In this document: piece by piece, positions 27,837-37,816 of the stretch
Layout: every line of letters starts with the position of its first letter
Position numbering within the stretch: position 1 is the first letter of the stretch
Source of the DNA: Clostridia bacterium
Lineage (GTDB): Bacteria; Bacillota; Clostridia; Christensenellales; UMGS416
DNA length: 64,000 bases
Direction: 5' to 3'
Assembly: GCA_016938675.1 (NCBI GenBank)
Contig: JAFGUF010000001.1
Span: forward strand, 1 to 64,000
The notes under the pieces: generated by a model
Seen by the model: only the letters and a program-made list of their open reading frames with translations
Told to the model about the DNA's origin: nothing
Database searches by the model: none
Translations under genes and position numbers: made by a program

Positions 27837-29990
27837 ATGTCACGCACTACAAAGGCGAAGAAAACAAAAAAAAGCAAAAAGCAGAGGCTAGGAACAGGCA
27901 TATTGATCATATTGCTTGCGTTAGTTATAATATACGGAATTTTTGCAGCGATATTAATCGGCCCGAAGACTACACTGGATGTAGGAGAGGCGGCAGAAGA
28001 AACTGTTACAGCGCCTAGGGCTATAGAAGACACATATTCAACTGAGATTGCCAAGCAGGATGCGAGAAATGCGGTTGGCCCAAGCTATAGCAGAGATGAA
28101 CAGATATCTGAGCAGGTAGTTGCCGATTTAGCAGCCGCATTGACTGCTATTGATGCGGTGCGAGTATTAGGCAAAGAAGAATACAACAGAATGCGTGATT
28201 CAGGCGAAGAGATCAAGTATACTGTTGAATTCTACGAAGAGTGCCTAAAGGAATTGCCGGAAGGCTTTATTACAGGTGATGTTGTAAATATCATTCAAAT
28301 CGAAGACGAAGAAGAATATATAAGGCTTAAAGAAGAAGTGACAAATATTATACGGTCAGAAATGGACTCCGGAATAGTGGAAAGTGCATTGGAAGCCAGA
28401 AAAACTGATCTGCAGAGCCAACTAATATTATCAGGATTTAACAATGAAGTCAGGAAACTGGGCTCCACGCTTATTGACATTTACCTTACAACAAACATGA
28501 TATTTGATGTTGAAGGCACTGAAGAAGCAAAGGAGAAGGCAGCAAGCCTTGTGGAGCCGATTATTTATAATGAAGGAGACATCATTGTTAAAGAAGGAGA
28601 AGAAATAACAGCAGCTCAGCTTGAGATGCTAAAGGTTATAGGGTATGTAGAGGATAAAAACGCCGGATGGATTGACTATACTGCAATTGGCATAATAGTT
28701 CTTATACTTTGTTTTCTGGCTGTATGCTATCTCACCAGTTTCAACAAGGATATTGCCTTTACAAACAAAACTCTTTCTCTAACTTTGCTTATAATAATTA
28801 CAGATTTATTGCTTCTTTGGCTGATAAGGAAGATAGAAATTGACGTATACTTCGTGCTTACAGCATATGTACCGCTGATGCTATATATTTTGCTGGGGGA
28901 TAAAAGGCTTTCAATCTATATGAATGCACTGGTTTCGCTTATGATGGGCTTTATGTACATACGCGTCGGTGAAGGCATACTTCTTCCTATCGTACTTGCT
29001 GCTGTCGTTTCCGGAACATTCAGCGTATACCTAATGAAAAATGATTCTCAGCGCTCATCTATGTTCTTTTCGGGGATTATTTCGGGAATCATTATGGGTA
29101 CTGTATATGTCGCATTTGACTTAATGAACCACGCGACATACAAAAAGATGCTGCTTGATTTTCTATGGGGTACAGGCTCTGGCGTAATAGTGGCAGTGCT
29201 TGCACTGGGCACTCTGCCGTTTTTTGAGGCGGCATATAAGGTGGTTACGCCGATGAAGCTGATGGAGCTGGCCAACCCCAACCAACCGCTGCTTAAAAAG
29301 CTGCTATTAGAGGCTCCAGGAACATACCATCACTCAATTATGGTTGGAAACATGGCTGAAAGGGCTGCGGACGCAATAGGAGCCAACGGACTGCTAGTGA
29401 GGACTGCGGCATACTACCATGATGTAGGCAAGACAAAGAGGCCGGCTTTCTTTGTGGAAAACCATATGGACAGCAGAAATCCTCATGACAACATCAACTC
29501 CAAATCATCAGTAGATGTAATAACATCACACTTGAGTGACGGTGTTGACATGCTGAGAAGGGCAAACATACCGCCGATAGTGCAGGAAATTGTCAGCCAG
29601 CATCACGGCGACACAGCAGTAATGTATTTTTACAGTAAGGATAAAGAAGAGACAAACTATCCTGAAAACATTAAAATAGACAACTATAGATATAAGGGCG
29701 AAAGGCCGACATCCAAGGAGGCGGGCATACTGATGCTGGCAGATTCCTGCGAGGCGGCAGTTCGCAGCATGGAAAACGCAACAAGAGACATGGTAGAAGA
29801 CAGAATTGACGCAGTTGTAAAAGGGAAATTTGACGACGGGCAGCTTGATTACTGCGACCTGACGCTGCAGGAGATAACAACAATTAAGGAAGCATTTCTA
29901 GTAGCGCTAACGGGGCTATTCCATGAAAGGATAGAATACCCGGACAGCCAGAAGCTGATCGGGCAGGGGAAAAATGAAGATTCAGATTGA
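27837..29990 (+). CDS. 7TM-HD (PgpH/YqfF) family HD phosphohydrolase
   Basis: 7TM N-terminal extracellular and TM regions; HD domain 'TYHHSIMVGNMAERAADAIGANGLLVRTAAYYHDVGK'. Confidence 0.95.
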   Translation: MSRTTKAKKTKKSKKQRLGTGILIILLALVIIYGIFAAILIGPKTTLDVGEAAEETVTAPRAIEDTYSTEIAKQDARNAVGPSYSRDEQISEQVVADLAAALTAIDAVRVLGKEEYNRMRDSGEEIKYTVEFYEECLKELPEGFITGDVVNIIQIEDEEEYIRLKEEVTNIIRSEMDSGIVESALEARKTDLQSQLILSGFNNEVRKLGSTLIDIYLTTNMIFDVEGTEEAKEKAASLVEPIIYNEGDIIVKEGEEITAAQLEMLKVIGYVEDKNAGWIDYTAIGIIVLILCFLAVCYLTSFNKDIAFTNKTLSLTLLIIITDLLLLWLIRKIEIDVYFVLTAYVPLMLYILLGDKRLSIYMNALVSLMMGFMYIRVGEGILLPIVLAAVVSGTFSVYLMKNDSQRSSMFFSGIISGIIMGTVYVAFDLMNHATYKKMLLDFLWGTGSGVIVAVLALGTLPFFEAAYKVVTPMKLMELANPNQPLLKKLLLEAPGTYHHSIMVGNMAERAADAIGANGLLVRTAAYYHDVGKTKRPAFFVENHMDSRNPHDNINSKSSVDVITSHLSDGVDMLRRANIPPIVQEIVSQHHGDTAVMYFYSKDKEETNYPENIKIDNYRYKGERPTSKEAGILMLADSCEAAVRSMENATRDMVEDRIDAVVKGKFDDGQLDYCDLTLQEITTIKEAFLVALTGLFHERIEYPDSQKLIGQGKNEDSD

Positions 29991-30462
29991 GTTTATTAAT
30001 TTTGAGCAAAACAAAGAATCCCTGCACCTGATAAAGAAAGTTTTAAAAAAAGCAGAGAAGGAATGCTGCAAAAAAAATAAATGCGGCGTGTTCGTCGGAA
30101 TATGCGGAAATGAATACATAAAAAAGGTAAATGCAGAGCAGAGGAAAATAGACAAAGCAACGGATGTGCTATCCTTTCCTATGATTGAATGGGAAAAGCC
30201 ATGCGGCTGGGATACGATAAAAATAGAAAATGAGATAAGCCCGGAATCGGGAAGAGTTGAACTGGGAGATATCCTGATTTCCCTTGAGAAAGCAAAGGAG
30301 CAATCCGAAGAGTACGGGCACAGCACACAAAGAGAAATTGCATATCTTGCACTGCATGGGTTTCTTCATCTGATGGGCTATGACCACATGGAAGAAACAG
30401 ACAGGAAAATAATGCGTGAACAAGAAGAAAAGATAATGGGTTTACTGGGTATTGGGAGGTAA
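29974..30462 (+). CDS. ybeY: rRNA maturation RNase YbeY
   Basis: 'TDVLSFPM', 'HGFLHLMGYDHMEETD' zinc motif. Confidence 0.96.
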   Translation: MKIQIEFINFEQNKESLHLIKKVLKKAEKECCKKNKCGVFVGICGNEYIKKVNAEQRKIDKATDVLSFPMIEWEKPCGWDTIKIENEISPESGRVELGDILISLEKAKEQSEEYGHSTQREIAYLALHGFLHLMGYDHMEETDRKIMREQEEKIMGLLGIGR

Positions 30463-30466
30463 GTAA

Positions 30467-30853
30467 ATGTACGAAATAATAGAGAAAGCTAAGCAGGCAA
30501 AAGAAATGGCATATGCGCCGTACTCTCACTTTAAGGTAGGTGCATGTATAGAGGGCGACAACGGAAAGCTTTATTCAGGGTGCAATATAGAAAGCGTTTC
30601 ATTCACGCCGACAATCTGCGCCGAGAGGAACGCTATTGGACAGGCTGTGATGGACGGGTGCAAATCATTCCGAAAAGTGGCTGTGGCGTGCAGTGGGGAA
30701 GGATATGCATGGCCATGCGGAGTGTGCAGGCAGATGCTATCTGAGTTTGGGCTGGACATGATGGTGATAGTGGTGGACAAAGACGGAAATACAAAGAGCA
30801 GGACGCTTAGAGATTTGCTTCCGGAAGCTTTTACAACATATGAAGAAGGATAA
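30467..30853 (+). CDS. cdd: Cytidine deaminase
   Basis: 'APYSHFKVGA', 'CAERNAI', 'PCGVCRQ'. Confidence 0.96.
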   Translation: MYEIIEKAKQAKEMAYAPYSHFKVGACIEGDNGKLYSGCNIESVSFTPTICAERNAIGQAVMDGCKSFRKVAVACSGEGYAWPCGVCRQMLSEFGLDMMVIVVDKDGNTKSRTLRDLLPEAFTTYEEG

Positions 30854-30856
30854 TTA

Positions 30857-31747
30857 ATGGGCAGTTACAAATCAGGATTTATAGCAATAATTGGCCGTTC
30901 CAATGTAGGCAAGTCAACATTGATGAACGAAATTATAGGAAACAAGGTAGCCATAGTATCAGACAGGCCTCAGACTACGAGGAACCAGATAAAGGGCATA
31001 TTCACAACCTCTGATTATCAGATGGTCTTTATGGATACGCCGGGGCTTCACCTTCCTAAAACGAAACTGGGTAAGTTCATGCTGCAGGCAGTCACTGACT
31101 CTTTAGAGGAGGTTGACGCCGTAATAGTGGTGATAGATGCAAGCGAATATATAGGCGCCGGAGATATGGCAGCCATTGAGAAGCTGGAATATATTAATAC
31201 TCCTGCTGTGCTTGTATTAAACAAAATTGACCTTATCGAAAAAAATGCGCTGCTTTCAATCATTGACCGCTTCAAGGATAATAAACATATAAATAATATT
31301 ATTCCTATTTCAGCGCTTACGGGCGATGGGATTGAGGAGCTCGTAGATGTGCTGGCAGGCTATCTTAAGGAAGGGCCAAAGTTTTTCGACGATGACATGA
31401 TAACTGACAGGCCGGAGATGTTCATTGTGCGAGAAATAATCCGCGAGAAGGCGCTGCAGAATATAAAGGAAGAAATTCCTCACGGAGTAGGAATAGAGAT
31501 ACTAAGGATTCAGCAGACAGGCCCAAATATGATTGAAATACACGCAAATATTGTGTGTGAAAAGCAATCTCACAAGCCGATAATAATTGGCAAGCAGGGG
31601 AGCATGATTAAAAAGCTTGGAACAGAGGCAAGGCAGGACATCGAAAAGCTTTTCGCGAACAGAGTGAACCTTCAGCTGTGGGTAAGGGTTAAGCCGCATT
31701 GGAGAGACAATATAGCTCTTATGAAAGACTATGGGTATGATGAGTGA
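30857..31747 (+). CDS. era: GTPase Era
   Basis: 'GRSNVGKSTLMNEIIGNKVAIVSDRPQTTR', 'DTPGLH', KH domain C-terminus. Confidence 0.97.
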   Translation: MGSYKSGFIAIIGRSNVGKSTLMNEIIGNKVAIVSDRPQTTRNQIKGIFTTSDYQMVFMDTPGLHLPKTKLGKFMLQAVTDSLEEVDAVIVVIDASEYIGAGDMAAIEKLEYINTPAVLVLNKIDLIEKNALLSIIDRFKDNKHINNIIPISALTGDGIEELVDVLAGYLKEGPKFFDDDMITDRPEMFIVREIIREKALQNIKEEIPHGVGIEILRIQQTGPNMIEIHANIVCEKQSHKPIIIGKQGSMIKKLGTEARQDIEKLFANRVNLQLWVRVKPHWRDNIALMKDYGYDE

Positions 31748-32486
31748 TGAAAAAGTAAGCGGAATTGTAGTAAGGTTCGCAGACTATAAGGATTACCACA
31801 AAATGCTTACGATATTTACTCCAAAGTACGGCATGCTGTCCGTTCTGTCGCCTGCAAGCAAGAGGCCGAAGTCGCCGCTTAGGGCCGGCAGCGAGACGTT
31901 TGTATTTGGCAACTTCATCATTAAGTCAAAAGGTGAATATAAAACGCTTACAGAGGTCGAAATTATTGATTCATTTTATGACCTGAGGATGGATATTGAG
32001 GCACTGTCCTGCGCATACTACATGAGGGATTTCTGTGAGTTTGCATCACAGGAGGATCAGGACAGTCCTGAAATATTCTCGTTATTTATAAGATGCCTCA
32101 CAATACTTTGCCATAATGGCGTCGATCCCATCGTTGTGCGGTATGCATTTGAAATAAAGATGATGGGGGTTCTTGGCCTTGCGGCAGCCCTAAATAAATG
32201 CATAGAATGCGGAAAAGACAGTGAGAAAACTCACTTCAATATTGAAGAGGGCGGAGCAGTTTGCCAAAGCTGCAGCCATAACAAAGCAGCGACAATAAAA
32301 GTTTCACCTCAGGCCGTAAATACGCTCAAAATTATTAGTGAGCTTCCGCTTGATAAGCTGGGGGTAGTAAAACTGAAAGCTAACATAAAAACAGAGATAG
32401 ATGATTTCTGGTCAAAATATTTAAGGTGGCATCTTGATAAAAATTTCAGGACTGCTGACTTTATGGATAGAAGCAAAAGCTTCTAG
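31731..32486 (+). CDS. recO: DNA repair protein RecO
   Basis: OB-fold N-terminus and Cys motif 'CIECGK..CQSC'; overlaps the end of era. Confidence 0.93.
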   Translation: MGMMSDEKVSGIVVRFADYKDYHKMLTIFTPKYGMLSVLSPASKRPKSPLRAGSETFVFGNFIIKSKGEYKTLTEVEIIDSFYDLRMDIEALSCAYYMRDFCEFASQEDQDSPEIFSLFIRCLTILCHNGVDPIVVRYAFEIKMMGVLGLAAALNKCIECGKDSEKTHFNIEEGGAVCQSCSHNKAATIKVSPQAVNTLKIISELPLDKLGVVKLKANIKTEIDDFWSKYLRWHLDKNFRTADFMDRSKSF

Positions 32487-32519
32487 GTAAAAAAAGAGAA
32501 GAAGGAATAGAGGTAAGTT

Positions 32520-33401
32520 ATGTATTCGATGACAGGATTCGGACGTGCTGCTATGGAGATAGACGGGCGCAAAGTTACAATAGAATTAAAGTCGGTAAAC
32601 CACAGATATTTAGATATCAACATGAGGCTGCACAGGACTGTATCATTTGCAGAGGATAGCTTGCGCACACAGCTCAAAGACAACTTCGACAGAGGGCACA
32701 TAGATGTATACCTGTTTTACGAAAACCTGCGGGAAGACGTAAGGGAAGTATCCGTAGATGTGAACTTGGCGAAATCGTATTTTGAAGCAGTAGAAAAAAT
32801 AAGAAGCACAATAAAGAATAAATCAAGAATTTCAGCACTAGAAATAGCAAAAATGCCGGACGTTTTAAGCGTGCAGACAAAAGATGACGATGAAGAGGCG
32901 ATTATTGACCTTATCGGTCAGACTGCCGCGGCAGCTATAGAGCAACTGCTTTTGATGCGAAAACAAGAAGGTGAAAAGCAGAAAGAGGATTTCTTCGAAA
33001 AAGCAGGGCAGCTTGGGATATCTTTAGAGCAAATTCAAAAATTAGCGCATACAGTAGTCGATGAATACAGGACAAAGCTCAACCAGAGGATAAATGAGCT
33101 TTTAAGTGATACATCAGTAGAAATTGACCAGAACAGGCTGAGCACGGAGGTCGCTCTGTTTGCTGATAAAAGCTCTATTGATGAGGAGATTACAAGGCTT
33201 ATAAGCCACCTTCAGCTGCTAAAAGAAATACTTAATAAAGATGAGCCTGTAGGAAGGCAGCTGGATTTCGTTGTTCAGGAAATAAACAGGGAAGTAAACA
33301 CAATATGCTCAAAATCGAGCAATACGGAAATCACAAGGAATGCGCTTGAGATGAAAAATACCGTAGAAAAGATAAGAGAACAAGTTCAGAACGTAGAGTA
33401 G
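32520..33401 (+). CDS. YicC/YloC family endoribonuclease
   Basis: 'MYSMTGFGRA', 'KSVNHRYLDI', C-terminal 'GRQLDFVVQEINREVNTICSKS'. Confidence 0.95.
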   Translation: MYSMTGFGRAAMEIDGRKVTIELKSVNHRYLDINMRLHRTVSFAEDSLRTQLKDNFDRGHIDVYLFYENLREDVREVSVDVNLAKSYFEAVEKIRSTIKNKSRISALEIAKMPDVLSVQTKDDDEEAIIDLIGQTAAAAIEQLLLMRKQEGEKQKEDFFEKAGQLGISLEQIQKLAHTVVDEYRTKLNQRINELLSDTSVEIDQNRLSTEVALFADKSSIDEEITRLISHLQLLKEILNKDEPVGRQLDFVVQEINREVNTICSKSSNTEITRNALEMKNTVEKIREQVQNVE

Positions 33402-33437
33402 AAAATAGGTTATCATCAAATTTTCAAGGAGAAAGAA

Positions 33438-34046
33438 ATGGCAAAGGATAATGTATTAATAGTAGTCGCAGGCCCATCAGGAGTAGGAAAGGGCACGGTG
33501 TGCTCAAAAGTATTTAAGCATATGCAGGATATAGAATTTTCGGTATCAGCTACTACTAGGCAGGCAAGGAAAGGCGAAAAGGAAGGCGTCAACTACTTTT
33601 TTGTCTCAAGAGAAAAATTTGATGAAATGGCGGCTAATGATGAATTTTTAGAGTATGCGGACGTATTCGGCAACCGATACGGAACACCAAGGAAATATGT
33701 GGAGGAAAAGCTGAACTCGAAAAGAGATGTACTGCTGGAGATTGACATACAGGGAGCTATGATGGTAATGGAGAGGTGCCCTGAAGCGCTGTTTATCTTT
33801 ATACTGCCGCCGTCTTTTGACGAACTGAAAAAAAGACTGGTAAAGCGGGGTTCAGAAAGCGAAGAACAGCTGGCTATGAGGCTGAGCAAGGCAAAAGAAG
33901 AGATGAGCTATGCACCTAAGTTTGATTATATAGTTGTGAATGATGATCTAGACAGCGCTGCGATAGAAGTGATTAGCATAATAGTTGCGGAAAAGTGCAG
34001 CGTTAAAAGAAACACTCATTTTATTGACGGGCTAATAAAGTCATAA
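33438..34046 (+). CDS. gmk: Guanylate kinase
   Basis: 'VVAGPSGVGKGTVCSKV', 'FSVSATTRQARKGE', 'LLEIDIQGA'. Confidence 0.97.
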   Translation: MAKDNVLIVVAGPSGVGKGTVCSKVFKHMQDIEFSVSATTRQARKGEKEGVNYFFVSREKFDEMAANDEFLEYADVFGNRYGTPRKYVEEKLNSKRDVLLEIDIQGAMMVMERCPEALFIFILPPSFDELKKRLVKRGSESEEQLAMRLSKAKEEMSYAPKFDYIVVNDDLDSAAIEVISIIVAEKCSVKRNTHFIDGLIKS

Positions 34047-34059
34047 TTTCCCGCTAAGA

Positions 34060-34104
34060 GCACCTACTTTTAATTACATATGATATTTGCTATAATGTAG
34101 GTGC
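34060..34104 (+). promoter_or_regulatory. Inverted repeat flanking a TATAAT element upstream of the GH18 gene
   Basis: GCACCTAC (34060-34067) / GTAGGTGC (34097-34104), TATAAT at 34091-34096. Confidence 0.4.
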
Positions 34105-34126
34105 AGATTAAATAACAGGAGACAAC

Positions 34127-35479
34127 ATGAAGAACAGAAAACACAATCCTGATGTTTACATGGTGGACGTTTTTTACGAAAAGAATAAAAAAAGAACAGT
34201 ACCTGAAAAAGAAGAAAGCAGAAATGTTAAGGTGTTCAGGTTTGCTCTGAAGCTGGTTATAGTGATTGCTGCTATATTGCTCGTGGCAGCTTTGCTGCCC
34301 GGCAGGATAATAAAACCGTCGCAGGATTCACAGGGAAGCACTGTGCTCATAAACGCTGCCCCGGATGCTGAGCCGGTTGAAGAGGACGGAAGCATTCCTG
34401 ATGAAGCAATATGGAAAGAGAACATAAGCCCTGTGGCCATAGAAGAAAAGATATATCTTGCATGGGATGATCCGAGCAACAAAAACTGGACACTTACTGA
34501 AATGCCCCCTAATATAAACGTGCTGGCACCTGTATGGTTTAAGCTGGTGTTCACAGCAGACGGGAAATCATTGGATCTTACCGCGTCGGACATATCAAAT
34601 TCTGCATTTGACTACGTAAAGACATGCCATGACAATGGTGTAGAGGTTTGGGCTACAGTACAGTGCATCGACTATGATTTATCCGAGCTTATAGTTGAGA
34701 ATTCTGATGAGTCGCAAAAACTGATAAATCAGATTCTTCTCTGGATTACATCCTATGACCTTGACGGCATAAATCTGGACTTTGAGAACATGAACCCTGA
34801 CAATAAGCAGAAATTCAATAATTTCTGTGCTAAATTAAAGGCAGCCATGCCTGTTGACAAGCCGCTTTCTGCCTGCGTAACTGTAGAACTCATATCAGAA
34901 AGCGCAGCAGATAATCCTTGGCAGGCATACGACAGAGGCGGGCTGGCTCAGGTAATTGATTATATTACTGTAATGACATATGATGAGCATAAAGATTCAA
35001 CTAAGAGGCCCGTAGCAAGCATTGACTGGGTGGATTTGCACATAAGAAGGCTGCTTGAGGAAATACCTTCTGAAAAGCTTATAATGGGAATACCTTTCCA
35101 CGGTGTTGACTACAGAGCCGAAGTTATTGATTCGCAGACTATGACTGTCAGCCCTATATGGAACGACAGCGGGCACACGACCACAGTATTTATGCTTAAT
35201 CTTCTTCTTGAAACAGGACGATATGACTACCGGGGAACAGAGATAGTTCTTGATTACTGGATAAACAAAGGCGGATGGGATGCTGAGCTAGGAATCTCTG
35301 ATTATTCATTTGTTGATACTGAAGGTATCCAGCATACTATCTGGATTGACGATGAAAACTCTATTTATCAGAAGGCAAGGCTCGCATATGACTACAACCT
35401 TGCAGGCATAGCAATATGGAAGAAAAATCTAGGCACAGAAGCTATGTTCGAAGCAGTTGCAAGGGCAGGCGAGGGGTAA
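34127..35479 (+). CDS. Membrane-anchored glycosyl hydrolase family 18 protein (YaaH-like)
   Basis: N-terminal TM; 'DLDGINLDFENMNP' active-site region (DxxDxDxE-like), 'LSACVTVEL', 'VMTYDEH', 'IMGIPFHG'. Confidence 0.88.
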   Translation: MKNRKHNPDVYMVDVFYEKNKKRTVPEKEESRNVKVFRFALKLVIVIAAILLVAALLPGRIIKPSQDSQGSTVLINAAPDAEPVEEDGSIPDEAIWKENISPVAIEEKIYLAWDDPSNKNWTLTEMPPNINVLAPVWFKLVFTADGKSLDLTASDISNSAFDYVKTCHDNGVEVWATVQCIDYDLSELIVENSDESQKLINQILLWITSYDLDGINLDFENMNPDNKQKFNNFCAKLKAAMPVDKPLSACVTVELISESAADNPWQAYDRGGLAQVIDYITVMTYDEHKDSTKRPVASIDWVDLHIRRLLEEIPSEKLIMGIPFHGVDYRAEVIDSQTMTVSPIWNDSGHTTTVFMLNLLLETGRYDYRGTEIVLDYWINKGGWDAELGISDYSFVDTEGIQHTIWIDDENSIYQKARLAYDYNLAGIAIWKKNLGTEAMFEAVARAGEG

Positions 35480-35629
35480 ACATCAAACAATTGTGTCAAG
35501 CCTGTAAACAGAATATAAAAATCTTGCACAAGAATAGACATATTGCAAAAATAGTGATATTATATACTTGATTAAGTATGTATATATGTAAATAAATGTA
35601 TGTAAAAGGTATGGTATAGGGGAAACAGA

Positions 35630-36448
35630 ATGATATATTTCATGGGAGCTTTTGTTTTTATATTTGGGCTTTTTATTGGATCTTTTTTGAATGTATGTAT
35701 TTACAGAATTCCGAAAAAGAAATCCATCGTCAGCCCGCCTTCGACATGCCCGGAATGCGGCACAAGAATAAAATGGTATGACTTGTTTCCCGTTCTAAGT
35801 TTCCTTATATTAAAAGGAAAATGCCGTAGCTGCAAGGTTAAGATTTCGCCTAGGTATATGATGGTTGAACTTTTAACCGGTTTGTTGTTTTTGGCGTGCT
35901 TTGCGTTGTTTGGACTTAGCGGGCAATTCCTTGCTTACATAGTGTTTACGGGAATTTTGATAACTATAACTTTTACTGATATTGATGAAATGATTATTCC
36001 TGACTCGATTATGATTTTCGGAGTGATAACTGGTATACTGTTTGTTGTTTTAGGCTTTGTTCCTGAAGCAGGGGCTTCAATTAAAGAGAGCTTATTAGCT
36101 GGCCTTTTCGGCATGCTGGCAGGCGCCGGGCCGCTTATTATTATAAATTTGCTTACTTTGCTTTTTATCAAGAAAGCAGGCGTAGGCGGCGGAGATATGA
36201 AACTTATGGGAGTTGCCGGAATATATCTGGGAGCTACAAAAGTGCTTTTTGCTCTTGTGCTCGGTGTTGTAATAGCAGGTATTTTTTCAGTGATTTCCTT
36301 GAAAAACAAAAAGAAGAACGACGACGAAGCAAAAAGCGGAACGCTTAAACTGCACGAGATTCCCTTTGGTCCATATCTTGCTGTGGCATGCTTTGTAAGC
36401 ATGCTTTACGGTAAGCAGATAGTCGACTGGTATTTAAGCTTTTATTAG
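35630..36448 (+). CDS. pilD: Type IV prepilin peptidase (A24 family)
   Basis: 'GLFIGSFLNVCIYRIPKKKSIVSPPSTCPECGTRIKWYDLFPVLSFL', CxxC pairs, 'FTDIDEMIIPD', 'GVGGGDMKLM'. Confidence 0.95.
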   Translation: MIYFMGAFVFIFGLFIGSFLNVCIYRIPKKKSIVSPPSTCPECGTRIKWYDLFPVLSFLILKGKCRSCKVKISPRYMMVELLTGLLFLACFALFGLSGQFLAYIVFTGILITITFTDIDEMIIPDSIMIFGVITGILFVVLGFVPEAGASIKESLLAGLFGMLAGAGPLIIINLLTLLFIKKAGVGGGDMKLMGVAGIYLGATKVLFALVLGVVIAGIFSVISLKNKKKNDDEAKSGTLKLHEIPFGPYLAVACFVSMLYGKQIVDWYLSFY

Positions 36449-36461
36449 GAGTTGATTTAAA

Positions 36462-37295
36462 ATGCGTAATAATATGAAAGAAAACTTTTTCAATGAAAAA
36501 GGATTGACATTAATGGAGGTGCTTATTGCTATTGTGCTGCTTAGCCTTATTGCAATGACATTTCTTAATGTTTTTATGAGTGCTTTTGATAATTCTATAA
36601 AAGCACAGGAAATAACTAATTATACTTATTCTGCACAGGGCGTCATGGAAGAACTCAGGACTATGGACTTCCTTAGCTTGGTTTCAGCTTCCATGAATCA
36701 GGACGGAAACATGCCGTTTGATATAAATGGCGATGGTACAGACGACTGCTATATGCATTTCAAGGTTTCGCCATACGGAATTATGAACGAAAAAGGCAAC
36801 GGCAAGCAGGGTTCTTTTGTATATATGGTTTATGTCGGTGATAAAATTCTAGCGGTAGATAATGACGGAAATATCATCTACACAAGTGCAACAGTTAATC
36901 CAACCATTGTACTTTATATGCAGCCGGGCGGAACGCAGTGCTATCTTACAATCAACGGAAAAACAATATACTTTGACAGGCCGGGCCCGGACAGAGACGT
37001 ATATATGTTTGCTAACCTCAATTACAAGGATTATGGATACACCAATACAGTAGATGTATTGGGATCAGTGGGACACGCCTATATCAAAGCATACGGAAAT
37101 GAAGCAATAGTTGATGACTTAAGCGTAAAAGGGCCGCAGGGGCATATTGAAAATTTGTTTGGCCTTCAGAATAATTTCTCACTTCTTACTAAGATTACTG
37201 TTGAATTGTTCCACGAGGAAGACGATACAACACCGTTTTATGACCTGTTTGATATTTTTGAAGTGACCATAGGCGATTTGGACTCCCTTGAATAG
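36462..37295 (+). CDS. Type IV prepilin-like protein (PilV-like)
   Basis: Class III signal 'NEKG|LTLMEVLIAIVLLSLIAMTFLNVF'. Confidence 0.85.
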   Translation: MRNNMKENFFNEKGLTLMEVLIAIVLLSLIAMTFLNVFMSAFDNSIKAQEITNYTYSAQGVMEELRTMDFLSLVSASMNQDGNMPFDINGDGTDDCYMHFKVSPYGIMNEKGNGKQGSFVYMVYVGDKILAVDNDGNIIYTSATVNPTIVLYMQPGGTQCYLTINGKTIYFDRPGPDRDVYMFANLNYKDYGYTNTVDVLGSVGHAYIKAYGNEAIVDDLSVKGPQGHIENLFGLQNNFSLLTKITVELFHEEDDTTPFYDLFDIFEVTIGDLDSLE

Positions 37296-37322
37296 AAGAC
37301 TATAAACATTATAGGTATTTGT

Positions 37323-37796
37323 ATGAAAAGGAATAAAGGCTTTACATTAATTGAGCTGATAATTACATTGGCAATTATCGCTATTATATTTACTCTTCTT
37401 GGTCCATTATTTTTTACGGGCGTTAATTTCTTTGCCGATAGCAACGGCAGGGTAATGGATCAGGTTAATCTGCGCAAAATTATGACAGACATGAGCAGGG
37501 AAATAAGAGACGCCGGCGGAGTGAAATTAAATGAAGAAGGATTTGAAGTCGGCGATTGGACATACATGTATTCTGAAGAGACAAGAGAGCTGACAAAAAG
37601 CTTTGAAGATGAGGATACCGGAACTGTAACAACTGTTGTACTCGCGCAAAGAGTCGCTTTATTTGAAATAGTAGTAACTGGCGAAGATGATAACCTTGTG
37701 GAACTAAGAGTCAAGGCTGAAGGTGCAGGCTCAACGATTATAACTAAAGTAAGCCTAAGGGGAAGCAAAGCGTTACTCCCCCCCCCAATTGGGTAA
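37323..37796 (+). CDS. Type IV prepilin-like protein (PilW/GspJ-like); contains a C9 tract just before the stop
   Basis: 'MKRNKG|FTLIELIITLAIIAIIFTLLGPLFF'. Confidence 0.88.
   Translation: MKRNKGFTLIELIITLAIIAIIFTLLGPLFFTGVNFFADSNGRVMDQVNLRKIMTDMSREIRDAGGVKLNEEGFEVGDWTYMYSEETRELTKSFEDEDTGTVTTVVLAQRVALFEIVVTGEDDNLVELRVKAEGAGSTIITKVSLRGSKALLPPPIG
37778..37786 (+). repeat. Homopolymeric C9 tract (candidate slippage site)
   Basis: gttactCCCCCCCCCaattgggtaa at the 3' end of the prepilin ORF. Confidence 0.95.
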
Positions 37797-37816
37797 ACGC
37801 TTCGGAGGATATTAAG

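Noticed and set aside
35480-35629. c-di-GMP riboswitch ahead of the type IV pilus genes
   Set aside because: Looked for the GEMM core; no matching conserved blocks, only AT-rich sequence and short inverted repeats.
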